Origin: Pelargonium tetragonum | Taxonomy: Eukaryota > Streptophyta > Magnoliopsida > Geraniales > Geraniaceae | DNA: 64,000 nt | NCBI GenBank assembly: GCA_036897445.1 | Contig: JAYMTL010000019.1 | Coordinates: forward strand, 62,001-126,000 | Direction of reading: 5' to 3' | Part shown: one piece after another, positions 12,116 to 24,710 of the stretch | How positions within the stretch are numbered: position 1 is the stretch's first letter | Layout of the letters: the number at the start of each line of letters is the position of its first letter | The notes under the pieces: generated by a model | Seen by the model: the letters and a program-made list of their open reading frames with translations, nothing else | Database searches by the model: none | Told to the model about the DNA's origin: nothing | Position numbers and translations under genes: made by a program

Positions 12116-13766
12116 ATTTGGTGTCTATAAAGTCTTCCTGTTCTATCTAGTCTACTACCGACCTTAATCGGAAACCTAGAAACAAGGGAATACTCTTTAC
12201 TTAAGGAAATTTCTAGAGAACTTTAACTAAAAGGTACTATAGCATCAAAGACCTTGAAAAACTAACATCAAGAAAGCGGGTTCTCTTTTTAGAAAGACTT
12301 CGTGACTGGATCAGGAATATCAGAAAAGAAAGCAGTCTTTACTTTTATACACTTTAGTTTAAAGTTATCTTATACCCTTTAATACTAAGGACTCAGGACA
12401 ACAAAACTGAATTCATTCGATCAATACCAAAACCGATTGTGGGAGCATTTACGTGCGCTAAAATACAAATGAGTCTACCCAGCTAAGCATTTTTTTAAGC
12501 CTTTGGAGTTAAAATTTCCTACTTCGGGATTTGTTAGTCTTACCCCTTGGAGCTCCTGTTTAGAATACCTAGATATCCATTTCTCAAGACTTTGTACGAA
12601 ACTCTTCTTTAGTTCTAATAGGTTCCCTCGGGTTTACTGGTATTGATTCCTACTCTTAAGTATAGATGAACGTTGTTAATGAACTTCCTTTTGGTAAGGT
12701 GTATTCCTCTTGTTGTCAGTTTAAAGTCTTAAAAGTTTAGTATTAGTAGGAGAGTTTTTATTTATATGTTTTTGAAGCAAGGGGGAAACTTCGCTATTTA
12801 AAATAAATAAGTAGCATTTCTAGCTTAACTAGAATCTAAGGGATTTTCCAAGCAAGGAAGTTTCAGGGAAAGATGCATAATGAAAACATATAAACTATAA
12901 ACATAAAATAGCATGCAAAAGACTAAAAAGAACATCTTGAGCTCATTATTATCTTCGATACCTGCTTTATTATAACCTAGAAAATTCCTACAAAGGGTGT
13001 ATCACTCCTTTTTGGAGGGCTAATAAGAGGATCCCCGAATTTTCTTACTAAGTTTTTAATAAATATCAGCTGCTGTAAATTGATTCAAAACATTGATTTT
13101 GATATCCCTGTTACCCCAGTTTCTTTATTTATAGTTATAAAAAATTCTTATCTCCACTAACCGAAAGCTAGTAAAAAGCACTTGTTTTTTGTGTCGAAAA
13201 GGGAAAAAATCCACTAAATATTGGCAGATACCTGTATTCTTTTTAAACACTGGAATACTAACTAAAGGGACTAAGAGCGCTCTTTATATGATATATCCCA
13301 ATTTGAATTAATTTTACTGTGACCGACACCGCTTGAACCCTACGAAATTCCTTTTAACCCGCTTTACATGTTTTGATCAATTAGAGATTTTTCTTGCTAT
13401 CCTTTTTCTTATGGAGAGATAGGGGTACTATATAAAGATAGCCATTCCCTAGAAATTCTCTTTCTATTTTTTATTCTATTTAAGCGATTCTGAGACCTAA
13501 AAAAACTACTTACTTTTGCTAACTGAGTGACTTTTTGTAATCTTAAAATTAGTTTTGCTTTTAAGACTCTTTTTAGTCAAAGTACTATAAACACTGTTAT
13601 AAGGATCCTGTTAACTCTCTAAAAGGGCTTGTCAAGCAAGCCAAATTCAAGAAATAAACAAGAACTCATCCAAGTTGTAAGTCGCTGTCCTTAAAATACT
13701 CAGGCTTTCCTATTGCATATTCTTGCTTGCGACCCTAATGAGAAACCCTCCGCTAAAGAGGGGTCT

Positions 13767-13800
13767 GAACAGTATTCCTTTTTATAGATAGAGATTCCAA
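13767..13800 (+). repeat. 34-bp direct repeat, copy 1
   Basis: This stretch begins GAACAGTATTCC and ends GATAGAGATTCCAA. It is identical to 17839-17872, 4.07 kb downstream in the same orientation. Matching stops abruptly on both sides. A 34-bp exact match between unrelated positions cannot be expected by chance in 64 kb, so this is a true duplication. Confidence 0.97.
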
Positions 13801-14309
13801 ACGAAAATCTAGGATTTCGATCTGGGAAATAGAAATTGATTCGTAGCCTAAGCGATAACTTATAGGAATAGGAGTTTTGCGGTAGAGCCCCATAAACGAA
13901 AAAAACCTAAGAAAATTTTAGCTAATGCTCCAATTTCTGGAATTACTTGTTATATAATGAATATAGCCTTAACCCCCCGCTACAACCCTCCCCTCTTCTC
14001 TAAAAAAGATAAGAGAAACTCCCAACCTTCTAGAACTTTCTAAATATAAGTCTAAAAAAAGAAGTATTTAGAGAGCCCTGGGCCCCCTGCTTCTAGGCGG
14101 TCTACCCTCCTTATGTACTATTTAGTTCTTTGAACTTTAACTACTAGTGACTCCTTACTTTAAGTAAATTTGGAATAGAAATAGAGTAAACCCTTATATA
14201 TTTCAATTCTAACAGTTTTCCCTAGAGTTTTAATCCCTTTTGTAGGGCTTTCTCAAGGGGGAATTCCTATATTCAGCTTTTCTTATATTCCCCCAAAAGT
14301 CATTATCCT

Positions 14310-14420
14310 AGCTTTACCTCTAGACTTCTTATACCTTTATTAGTCCTAATTGCCTAATAGTTAACTTCACATCCAGCTTTTTACCCGTCCTTACTACCTT
14401 ATTAACTAGTAACTAAGAAA
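14310..14420 (-). other. Pyrimidine-rich island (purine-rich on the minus strand)
   Basis: The plus strand is rich in CTTATAC, CCTTAC and TTACC words. Read on the minus strand it is purine-rich and contains a short open stretch translating as KVVRTGKKLDVKLTIRQLGL. That looks protein-like but spans under 30 codons between stops, well within chance. It is of the same type as the other skewed islands. Confidence 0.35.
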
Positions 14421-15596
14421 CATAGTTATTTAAAGAACTTCCTTTTGAGTTTACTATAGTTATTCTTTTTTAGAAATTCTTACTTGGTTACTTTAAGGTT
14501 TTTTGTATTTACCTTCTTCTGAAACTTCCTATCTCGTAAGCTAAAGAGAATACCTCAAAGAACTTCCCTTTTTCCTGTGGATCCTTACTGTAAGGAATTG
14601 GAGAGTTTTCTATATGATATAACCTATTACCTGTAAATACAAAGTAAAGGGCTATAACTAAACCCACTATTATAATATAAAAACTTGTGAAATATCCAAG
14701 ACTAGTATTAAACTAATTTCCTTATTTCTATGCTTTTTACTAAACTAATAAGTAAAGAATTTCAGATTCCACAGAAACTCATTTGCCAAAAGTAGCATTA
14801 CTTTAAACTAGGGAAATCAAAAAGGGAGACTTCTAGCTTTTGCCTTTGAACCAGAGTGAAGAATACAGGAATACTGGGTCCTACTCTCGCAGCACTGTTG
14901 TAAGCCCCAAACTCTTACCTAGAATGTCTTTTATCACAAGTTCAGGTCCCCCTTTCCACCCCCACTTAAGTAAGTGGAACTAGAAAACTTTTTTTGTAAA
15001 GGAATTCTACTCTATCCCGCAAAAACCTACGGAGGTCTCTCTATCCTGAATAAGGAAATTTCTTGAAAGTACTTCACAACTCCTCTAGGCATTAATGCCC
15101 TTTACTAATTACTAAGGTTTTTTTTATATTTAATACTCGAAAACCAAAACAGAATTTGCCACTATTGAGAAGGAGTATAGCCTAGGAGTTTCCCTTGTAT
15201 ACCCGGGGCACAAACCCTTTTAAATTATACATTAAAAATAGTTTTAGAAATGCTAAAGATAAAGGAAGACTTCTTAAGTTGAGTACCTCAATTCCCCGGT
15301 AACTGCCTTTGAAATGAAAGTCTTTTCTCCTGTAAAACCCAGACTAGGCTCTATTTATTATTTGAAACCTGTTCCTTAATTCTTGACTCAAGCAGCTATC
15401 CTTTTTCTTTCTAGTTAGGCTAATCTCTAAGAATAACACATACCTTACGAAGAAGAACCTCCCTATTTCCCACGATTATTCCCTTAAACTTTAAAATCAA
15501 ACTCTATACCGAGGGCTTTACCGCTGGAAACAAAGGGACGTAAAAGTACTAACAGCAAAAGCAGTAATCTTCTCAGAGCTATCACTTTTCTTAGAG

Positions 15597-15618
15597 CTTT
15601 AATTGTACTTTAATTGTA
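15597..15618. repeat. Exact 11-bp tandem doublet
   Basis: CTTTAATTGTA occurs twice in direct contact (15597-15607 and 15608-15618). It belongs to the set of exact tandem doublets in this window. Confidence 0.95.
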
Positions 15619-15639
15619 GGAGGCGTCTTCATAGCTTTA

Positions 15640-15760
15640 GTCTTCTTCTTTTGGAACCTAGACCTGTACATGCCTTCCTCTTTCCTTTGTTGCCTATTGT
15701 AGTTATTGTATTCCTTATCCTATAGGGAAGTTTCTTTATCTATTTTCATAAGCAAGTCAA
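15640..15760 (-). other. Pyrimidine-rich island (purine-rich on the minus strand)
   Basis: The plus strand is dominated by CTTCC, CTTTCC and TTCTTC words. On the minus strand, CCTATAGGATAAGGAATACAA is similar to CCTATAGAAGAGTAACATAA near 41611 on the plus strand, and in both the following codons read T-T-I or T-T-V in the same frame. This suggests a degenerate dispersed sequence, coding or not. No family is recognised. Confidence 0.35.
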
Positions 15761-16941
15761 CTCATAAAAATAAGTACAGAAGTAAAGTTTATGAAATAAA
15801 TCAAAAAGAATAAGTGAAGTCATGCTTATCTAGCTCCGGTAAACTTCCAAAAAATTTTTAAGAATGAACTACCTTTTTACGCTCTGAAATATTGGTTTTT
15901 CAAGTCCTTGCTGAACGATATTAGAGAACAAACTGAATAGGAAATCCTAATTCTACTCATTTTAGATAGAATTTCAATACTTAGATTAAAAAAACATTTT
16001 ATCCAAGCAAGCTCTTTCAAGTGCGTTTTCGAATTTGAGTAATTAAGAGCGTCCCCTTTTTTCTTTTTTTAGAAAATCCGGGGTTGTGTACTTGATAAAA
16101 GTCAAGGAATTTTCTAAGAGAGCCCTTGAGTGTCAAAGAGTTAAAAATAACAAATTCCCACAAGAACTCCCTACGACTTAAACCCACTTTCATTTTTCTA
16201 TATTCTATAGAAAAGTGTTTTTTTGGGGGCTAAAGAACTTTAGAGTCAAATTTAAACCCTTTAAGTATATTTTTATGAAAAAACCTTCTTCTTTACCTAA
16301 ATCCAAATTAAAGTTTTATTGTATTGGATATAAGATCCTGTACTGATGAGACTCTATATAAATTTCATAACTCTACTAAGTTATCACCTCTCTAACTACC
16401 CCTTTTGGTTTTAGCAGTCCGGACACTTTGAGAATCCTTTAAGATGTATCCCCTTAGATGTAAATTTCAATAATAAATGCACAAGCTCCCAAATTCTGGT
16501 AAGCTTTTCTTTAGATTTTTAACTCGTTTCATTTTTTCTTAAACCCCTACATACTACGGCTATAGGTCTAAAATTCTGTTCCTTAGATTGCCTAACTACT
16601 CCGGGAAACCTTGTCCACAACAGGGAAATCCCAAGACTCCTGTAGCGGCTATAAAATAAACAACTCACTCGGTACTCTGTCAGCTAGATTTTTGCTCTAA
16701 TTAAAATGAATTAATAAGGGACGTAAATACCCCTTTAGATTTTTAACAAGGATAAAACATATGGGTCCACGCAAATTTTAAAATTAGGTTTAATAATCTA
16801 ACCAACGCACCCTATTATTTATTCCAAAATAGTTTTAGTCGAGTAGCTCTTATGTAAGTTAGTAAAACGGTTAAGATCAAAAAAGCCTTTCGGGCAGAAG
16901 AATACAATAAAAAATGTCCAGCCCAGCTTTATACTATAGAC

Positions 16942-16951
16942 TACCGCGGTA
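16942..16951. other. GC palindrome TACCGCGGTA with weak rRNA-core likeness
   Basis: TACCGCGGTA is a 10-bp palindrome followed by AATAGGA. Together with CCAGC about 20 nt upstream it faintly recalls the small-subunit rRNA 530 loop (GCCGCGGTAATAC), but 17 or so extra bases separate the two parts and nothing else nearby matches rRNA. Probably coincidence. Confidence 0.12.
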
Positions 16952-17838
16952 AATAGGACTCGCACTTTAACTTTCAATAACAAAAATTCTATCCTGTAGG
17001 GGGCCTATCTCGAAGCATCATTAGTTACATAAAATATTAAGAGCATGTATTTCTTCGCTGGTATCTCCCTTATTTAGACTTCTATATATACTAGGTTCAT
17101 GCATTGACAAAATTGGGGTTCCCTTGTGAGATTTCTTATATAAGCAAATCATAACTTTTATTACAGCAAACAATTTCACCTCTTTACTTTAGGAAACTAA
17201 GAGCATCCAGAACCCTAGTCCAGTAAAGAAGTAAACCAAGAGCTTAGACTATTGAAAGGAGGAAATAGATGCATTATTTCAAGTGCAGGTGGTACAGTAG
17301 TAGACTATAATGCTTTCGAAAAAAACATAGGTAGAAATATCCATAATTGAGACTGGAGGCCATTGGAGCCACAGGATTCCTTGACTTTTGAAGTGCCTTT
17401 GGAATCTTTTAGAAACTTAACTTAATATTTGGTGTCAGAAGTTTATACAAAAACTAATAAAGTAAACAAGGGCTCCTCTAAAGAAATGAAAAGGGGATAC
17501 CCGCCTGAGTCCTGCAAGCATTATAAAGAAAATGAGCTTCCTTTTGTATGCTACTAACCCCTAAAGATTGTACGAAGGTCCCGCGACGAGGTCCTCTAAG
17601 CTAGCAATTCACAGGGATATTTTACTTTGACTTGATCAATTTATACAATGCGCAACCTGGTGTAGAAGAATAGGAGAAAAACCGAGTTTGAATCTTTGTT
17701 AAGGCTCGGCTTATGAGTTCCGCAGGGGTTTTGCTCCTTTATACTCCAAATGCCTTAAGATAAGACTTAAATTCCCCCTTTTTAGTATAAGAAACACGAG
17801 GAGACTACTACAATATTGGAAATATCCGCTTTGTATAA

Positions 17839-17872
17839 GAACAGTATTCCTTTTTATAGATAGAGATTCCAA
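17839..17872 (+). repeat. 34-bp direct repeat, copy 2
   Basis: Exact copy of 13767-13800. Downstream flanks differ at once (GCTAGC here, ACGAAA in copy 1). Upstream, both copies have a TCCGCT within 20 bp but at different distances, so that is probably chance. Confidence 0.97.
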
Positions 17873-19387
17873 GCTAGCTTTCTCTAGAGATCCTGGCATA
17901 ACTTTTAGAAGAAATTCAAAAGTCCTTGTAATAGCTACTGCACTTCACAAAAGATAATTTTCTTAATTGTACTGCCTACTAGTATTAGGGGTCCCCTTTC
18001 TGGAATATTCCAAAAGCATTGATCGATCCTATACTAATAATTGATCTCGGTAAAGTAATTAGATACCTGGGAAAGCTAAGAGAGTTCTATTATAACTTGT
18101 TCCTAAAAGTGAAAAGTTACTCAGGTAGGTATCAAGGAAAATGAAGGACTTCTTACATCTGCTAACTAATGCTAAAAGGGCCTTTTCGGGGAAGAAAAAG
18201 CCCCATCTACCAGAGAAGGAGGATTTTTATATAGCTTTTTGGAGGGGTCTACAAAATATCCTATATAAATTCACAGAGAGGCAAGTCTTGACATAAATAC
18301 ATTGTACAGAGAAACAACTTATTAAAGAATTCCCGGATATTTAAGGGATACCTGTAGAACACTAGCATAAAACCTTGTATATTAGGTATAATATTCCTTA
18401 AATATAGTAACATAAAAACGCGTTACTCTTTTGCGGTAAACCCAACTTCTGCGTTTTGGTTTAGTATAGAGAAATTTTTCATATAAGAGTCTAGTGATTT
18501 AGGATATTGGGTTACCCCTATAATTTTTTAGTTATAAGCTTTTTAGAGCACTAATATTCAAGTATAGAACTCTGTCAGATAAGTAAGCTCTTTAATCAAA
18601 TTTCATTTTGCATTAGAGGAGCACTCTGTGAGAATGTAGGGACCAAATGTTATAGCGCACATGCAAGGCCCAGAATTGCCTTCTTAAATCTCTGGATCGT
18701 CCTATTTATCTAGTGTTATCCCCGAAATAAGTAGTATAGAAACGAAAGAGAGTCGAACCCATCTTGAATTTAGACCGGGATCATGCTATGGAGTAGTCAA
18801 AATACAAGACTCTGTTGATACTTTTAAAGTAAAAAGGTCTCTTGTTACAAGATATAGAACTCCTTTGATTCCGGTTAAGCAAGTTTTTTGGTAAAGGGGT
18901 TCACAGTAAGATTTTTTCACTGGGTGTTTGTCAGTTATATCACTGCATTGCATGCTTCTGAGACAATATGAAATAAAGGAGTGTAGTTTGGTCATACCCC
19001 GAAATTGGTGCTTTAAATCCAGTTGAAGACTTAGAGATAATACACAATCCTAATCTGGAAATCCCACTCCATTATAACGGGTTCCCCATGTTATCTAATG
19101 CTTTTTGAATAATTAAAGAATCTTTTAAATTCCTAAATTTTTAAATAGATAAATGCAGCTACTTCTTGGGTTAGTTCTTGCTGTATCTGCTCTAATAGAA
19201 ATTCTCATCTGGGCCTTGGGAGTTCTAAAATAGAGTTGCTTAATAAATATAATTAGAGCTCTTATAGGTTAAGTGAGGATTCTTCTTTTTTTACTAAGAG
19301 TCTTTTGACCTTCACCATCTTGATATTGCTTCGATTGACAAGCGGAGCCCCCCTTTACTATACTACGACTCAAAAGAGATCTATAAT

Positions 19388-19413
19388 TCTATATTTGAAA
19401 TCTATATTTGAAA
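19388..19413. repeat. Exact 13-bp tandem doublet
   Basis: TCTATATTTGAAA is present twice side by side (19388-19400 and 19401-19413). Confidence 0.95.
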
Positions 19414-20461
19414 GGGGTCTGATCAGAAGTGCATGCTTTAACGGTGGGACTTTATATATTCTTTGGTTTCATAAGCATGTAGCCACCACATCCGTTATTG
19501 TAGGATTTGAATTTATGGAATTCAGTTGGTGAGTGCTATAAAGTATACTAAGGGCTCTTGAGGTACTTAAATATTATGGCTCACTCCTACCTAAATTTAC
19601 TAGTAATCTGAAGTCAAAGACAACGAGTTATTTTCCCCCCAAGAATTCCTTAAGTATTTGGTTCTTGCTCACATAGGGATCCAGCTTTTTAATTGTTTAA
19701 TAGATTATTCATAACATTCTAAGTAAGACAAGAGGTTTAGACAAAAACTACTCTTAGTAGAATTAACAAGTTTATACTGATTATAGGAAGAATATTTTGT
19801 TTTAAGCACCAGCAAGTTATCTGTTTCTAGTGATATTTTATAGTATATGGATTTCTAATTAGGATCTTTTTAGTTATACGAGGCAAATCTAGGAGGTGCC
19901 AGTTAACGTAGAGCTTTCTTTGTTAATTTATCTGCTCTTTATTGATTCTACTCTGATCACGAGGAACACTCTTTTTGTATAAATTGAATTCACAGGAATA
20001 AAATGAGACTAGTAACTAATCTTGATTGACGTTTCTTGGTAAGGTGTACACTATTTTAACGAATGTTACGGGTTCGAACAAAGTTTGTCTCATGTTATTT
20101 GTATTCTTTTCTAGGAGTTTCTTTTTAGTCCTATGCATTAGCAATTTTTATGCGTAAATAAATGATCAGCTCGAAGCACGATCTGCTATTAGTATAAGGT
20201 GTATTCCATATACAAGGTTTTTTATGCTTGTTGAACTAGCTTCTTAACCAAGATTGGCAAAAACCCAACCTCCTACTACCCCCTATAGCAAACCTTCTCA
20301 AGCATCCAGATTCTGAAGAAAGGACTTCAGCTAAGAAAGGTTTACAGATGCTGAAGAGTCGGCTAGATAATAAGAGGTGTATAGGCCTCCTCTATTCTGG
20401 TTCCGGATCCTGCAAAGGGTATTTCTAGTCATAAGAGAAGTCAAGCTTTCAAGATTTAGAC

Positions 20462-20478
20462 CTTAATTACATTACCTT
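20462..20478 (-). repeat. Minus-strand copy of the 17-mer AAGGTAATGTAATTAAG
   Basis: The plus strand reads CTTAATTACATTACCTT, the exact reverse complement. This is the only full copy on the minus strand. On that strand a TAA stands directly before GGT in the frame where other copies would read GNVIK, so this copy cannot be the end of a longer protein-coding stretch in that frame. Confidence 0.95.
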
Positions 20479-20868
20479 AGTTTCAATTCTCCTTTTTATT
20501 CTGTATCTATTCCTACAACAAAACAGGTTTCAACTCTATTTCTTTACCGGAAACTCATTCACTTTAACCAGAATACTGTAACAACTATAGGCAAGTGAAA
20601 AACTAGGACCCTTTCACTATAACTTCCTAAATACAACTAAAAGACTTACCTGTTCCTTTCTAAACTGGAGATTCTAAAGGGTGCAGTAAGACAAAGGTTC
20701 TAATCCTATAACACAGGCAAGGGACTTCTACAAGACTTTCAAGTAAAGTAACCACGAAATAAAAAGAAATTTAAGAAAAGGTTGTAAATATTTTAAGGGC
20801 CTCTCTTCAAAATAGAAGTCAAGAGTGCAGAACAAGGCAAGGATATTACAGTTCCGTTCAATTCCTAT

Positions 20869-20888
20869 TTTGTATAAATTTGTATAAA
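20869..20888. repeat. Exact 10-bp tandem doublet
   Basis: TTTGTATAAA occurs twice in contact (20869-20878, 20879-20888). Confidence 0.95.
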
Positions 20889-23800
20889 CTAAAGACTTGC
20901 GTTGTAGATTTCAAAAAAAAAGAGGAAAGAGGTTACAAAATATAATAAGTAATAAAAGGGTTAAAAGTCTGTCTTTCTGTATTTCCTAATAGAACGAAAT
21001 ATCTCTACTACATTAAATATTAAATTAAATTACTAAAGTGGTTTAACGAACGAATTAACGAATTGTTAATACTTCAAGATATATTCCTAAACAGGTGTCG
21101 TTTCCTCTCTTTTCTTTTTGAGGTTTTGAACAAGTTTCTGGATTCAGTAAAAACTAACTTAACTTTAAGTTATGAATTGGGTTGCTGGGTTTTTGTTAAT
21201 TTCCTTGGTCAAACTTCTTTACTTATACTTAGTTGTAACTTTATTAAGGCACAAGCCTCTATCGGTTTTGCATTGTGAGTTTGTTCCTTCTTATTTGAAT
21301 AAGTTATATACTACATTTCAAGAGCTTCTATGCGTCTTTACTAACATCGAGAAAGAAAAAAGGGTTGGAATTATCTAGCTAAACTAAAGCTTTTCTATTA
21401 ACATATTGCTAAATCCTAGGAATTTACACTCTTTTGTACTTTACCTCTAAGAAAAAGGAAGCAACTCCTTACCTTACTATGACTAACTTCAAGAATTCCG
21501 TACCAAAGGATTTCATACATTTACTAAATTGCGTGAACTTTACTTTTTTAAGAGTTTCCAAAATTTTAGGAATCAAATGTAGTAAATAGAAAGAAATACT
21601 TAATACTTATTAGAATTAATAATAATTTCATCGATTCGAGTCGGATCTGTCATTCTAAGCCCCTCATTTACAGAATATCACAACAAAAAGCTTCCCCGTT
21701 CTGAAGTCAGTTTCTTACTTTTTAATAACTTCGTAAACCCTGATGAAAAAACCTTAGAGACACCCCCGCCCCTCCTCTTACAAGAGGTTTTCTCATTTGT
21801 TTTGTAGCTTACTTGTACTAAGAATACAGGAATTCCTAAATTAAAAGAAAGGGATGTAAGCTTTTAGGATTTAAGGTGTTAATTTTTGTAGGAAGAGTTA
21901 ATATTTCTCTTATAATACCTTCATATCTTGTGAAAAAAGCAACTATAACAAATTCTAGCCAAGTTAAACTTTCCCTTTTCTTTTATTAGCCTTTAAAAAC
22001 CCAAAAAGAAAACCTATTAAGTATACTTTTTGAAGTCAAAAATCTTTTTTTAATATTTAAGGTACAGAGTAAGCCCCTAGAAAATCCCTGTAGATTCCTA
22101 TATTTTTTACATAGGAAAACTCGAGTTTGTCTAAGAATTAAGAATGTGTTTGATATCATATAAAGGATATGTTTTTATTTTCAAGAAAATAATAAATACT
22201 AGAATTCTGGTTTAAGAAGAGGTGTAATAGAACGTAATACGCAATAAGATTACTGGCCGATATTTTTAATATTAAGAAACAGGAAATACATGAATAAAGG
22301 AACTATATGCTTGTCTCGTCCTTTTCAGATGATTGACTCTTGAATTAGTACACATCCTTAGCTGGGGGTTTGTTGCAAATAGAAGAAAGCTTTAATAAAT
22401 AATACTAATAAAGTAAAGGGCGCTCGCTGAGTAAATCCGGGGAAGAGCCTTTAATCAACTCACTGACCTGCTTAGGAGATAAATATGAAGAAATGAGATT
22501 ACCAAAGGTAGAAATTTTAGACATTATGGAGCTCTTGAATGTTAATGAAAAAAGAACTTTTTATTTTCAGTCTGCAGTAATTGAAGTATTAGTATACCTA
22601 CTTAATTACAAACAGCAAAAGCAAAAAAGATTGACTTTATACAAGTAAAACTGAACTTTTAGACCTAAAAAAGTAAACTCAAAAAATTATCTACTCACTG
22701 CATTGCTTTTTAGATAAATATCGAAGACTTGTTGCAGTTTCATACGGATTCCATAGAGTATGCTGTGGATAAGGTAGGGGTAGGGCTAAGTAAAAAGTAT
22801 GCGGCGGTGGCAATAAGCGTACACTCACGTTCATAAAGAGTTAGGAGGCATCGATCCGTTTGCTATTCAAAAGTAAGGTAGTCTAATTGGGGTCCCATTT
22901 AAATACTCTAATTTAGGTTTTTCTAGATTTGATAAAATTAAGGGGGTCTTTTACGTGCTGCATCACACGGTTTTATAACTCTTTTTTCTTTATATTTTAC
23001 CCTAATCCTACTGGACTAGCTCTGAGTTACTAGTTAGTTTTACCTTTTAAGGTGTTAATGAGAGGGTTGTGGGGTATTATGGATTAGTTGAGTCCTTTAG
23101 GGCAAGCTTCTCTCTCTCAAGGGGGTCCTCTTCACTTACTATATGAGGGAAGGTAAAGCAGAAGCAAGGGTTCATCGCGTATATTCTAATTAAAAGGGAT
23201 CACTTACGTTCATAAAGAATACTCATGTTGCTAATGTGTTCGCACCACTCCCTTTTCTTGTAAATTCAATTTAGCATGTAGGCCAAAGACTCTCAAAGTT
23301 TAGTTTATGCTCCAAAGTTACTAAAGTCAAGTCCAATCTCGTCACAATTAATATAACACACGCTTTAGGAAGCCCTGGTTGTCGTTAGATAAACTAATAT
23401 CTATTCAGCTCTCTGGTAAATTAGATAGTCTGGCATGTATGCCACCTGGATCCTATACTATGTTTTTATCTTTCAATAAGGGAAGGGATATGAAATCATC
23501 TTAAAATGGTTGACATTTAGAAAATTGAAGTTACTGCTTGTTCTCCCACTTTCTGAAATATCATTCTTTCTTTGAATAAGGAAATACCGCTCTGTAAGAT
23601 ATAATTCGAACTTACGACTAAAATAGTGGAACGCTTTATTAAATAAACGACCAAAAAGGGTTTTAATATGTAATGTAAATTTACAAAGTAACAAATCTAG
23701 TTTAGTCATCAATTATAAATACTAAAATTTTTGTATTCTGCTTTATACATACAGGAGTAAATGATATAGTCAAACCTTACACCCATGTACTTTAATTTAA

Positions 23801-24676
23801 AAGGCGTAAGTATACCAAAAAGTAATGAGTACTCTATTATAATAAAGTCATTTTTTTGTAACAGCGCTTTTAAATTATAGTAAAGGGGTTTCTCTTTTAT
23901 CTTTATATTGTTCCTAAGTAGCTATACTTAAATATAAGCAATAAGAGTTAACCCTTATTATAAAGGTACTCCAAAAAAACTTATTTCTTATTCACAGGAT
24001 ATGCTTTTTTTAATCTTATACTTACATTTTACAGTAAACCCCAGGTTACTTACTATTTACGAATTTCAGGGTAAGTCGGGAAAGCTTACACTTGTTACTG
24101 AAGGGAATCCTTCTAATTTGCTTTCTTAAAGTACAAGCTATTCTTATGGCCTAGTGAATCCTTTATGAAAATCTCAACTCCATTCCAATATAGGATATAG
24201 GACAAGAAATACATTTCAAAGATCCTCTTTAGAGTTGGGGTTACCTAAAGAGGATGGCCCTGCACCAAGCGCTGTAGGTTGTAGAAAGGTTAACAACTAT
24301 TTGGATAATAGGAAGAAGCCCCAGCTCTGCTTAAAAATATAGTGTCAGGAGCTTAAAAAAAGGAAATTGTGATCAGTAGTAGAATAGCTACAGGATAACC
24401 AAAAAGTAAAGAAAGCAAGGTTCTTTCTAAAGATAATTTGAAGTAAGTTCCGTGTTCCTATTTTATTTATAAGCTATTGAGAACTTTTAACCCAAGATTT
24501 GAAAGCTGTTCTGGCTAGATTTTAACCCTTTTATTTCTCAGAAAGTAATCCCTTTCTTATCTTCCTAAATTTGAAGTCTTAATTAACCCTTTTGGCTGAA
24601 TATGAACTAGCTTATTTATTTTAACTTGTAAATCTAAGAGTTAAAAGCTCTACAAGGCGCTGGTACTAGAAACTTG

Positions 24677-24710
24677 AAAAGCCCGGTCACATATATGACA
24701 CGGGGGTTTT
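24677..24710. terminator. Terminator-like hairpin ending in TTTT
   Basis: AAAA-CCCG-GTCA (24677-24689, with one unpaired G) pairs with TGAC-CGGG-TTTT (24696-24710, with one bulged A and two unpaired G) around the loop CATATA. There are twelve pairs with a GC core, flanked by A on the left and T on the right, which is the shape of a bidirectional factor-independent terminator. No gene precedes it on either strand, so the label rests on shape only. Confidence 0.45.

Noticed and set aside
16920-16960. Small-subunit rRNA 530-loop likeness
   Set aside because: The two half-motifs are separated by extra bases and no other SSU signature was seen.
18749-18790. Minus-strand ATGGGTTCGACTCTC as a T-arm of a tRNA
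   Set aside because: Only three weak pairs close the T-stem and no D-arm or acceptor pairing follows.
20220-20430. Stop-free run of about 62 codons containing KHPDSEERTSAKKGLQMLKS
   Set aside because: Protein-like to the eye, but only ATG far inside, no family match, and over a hundred runs this long are expected by chance.
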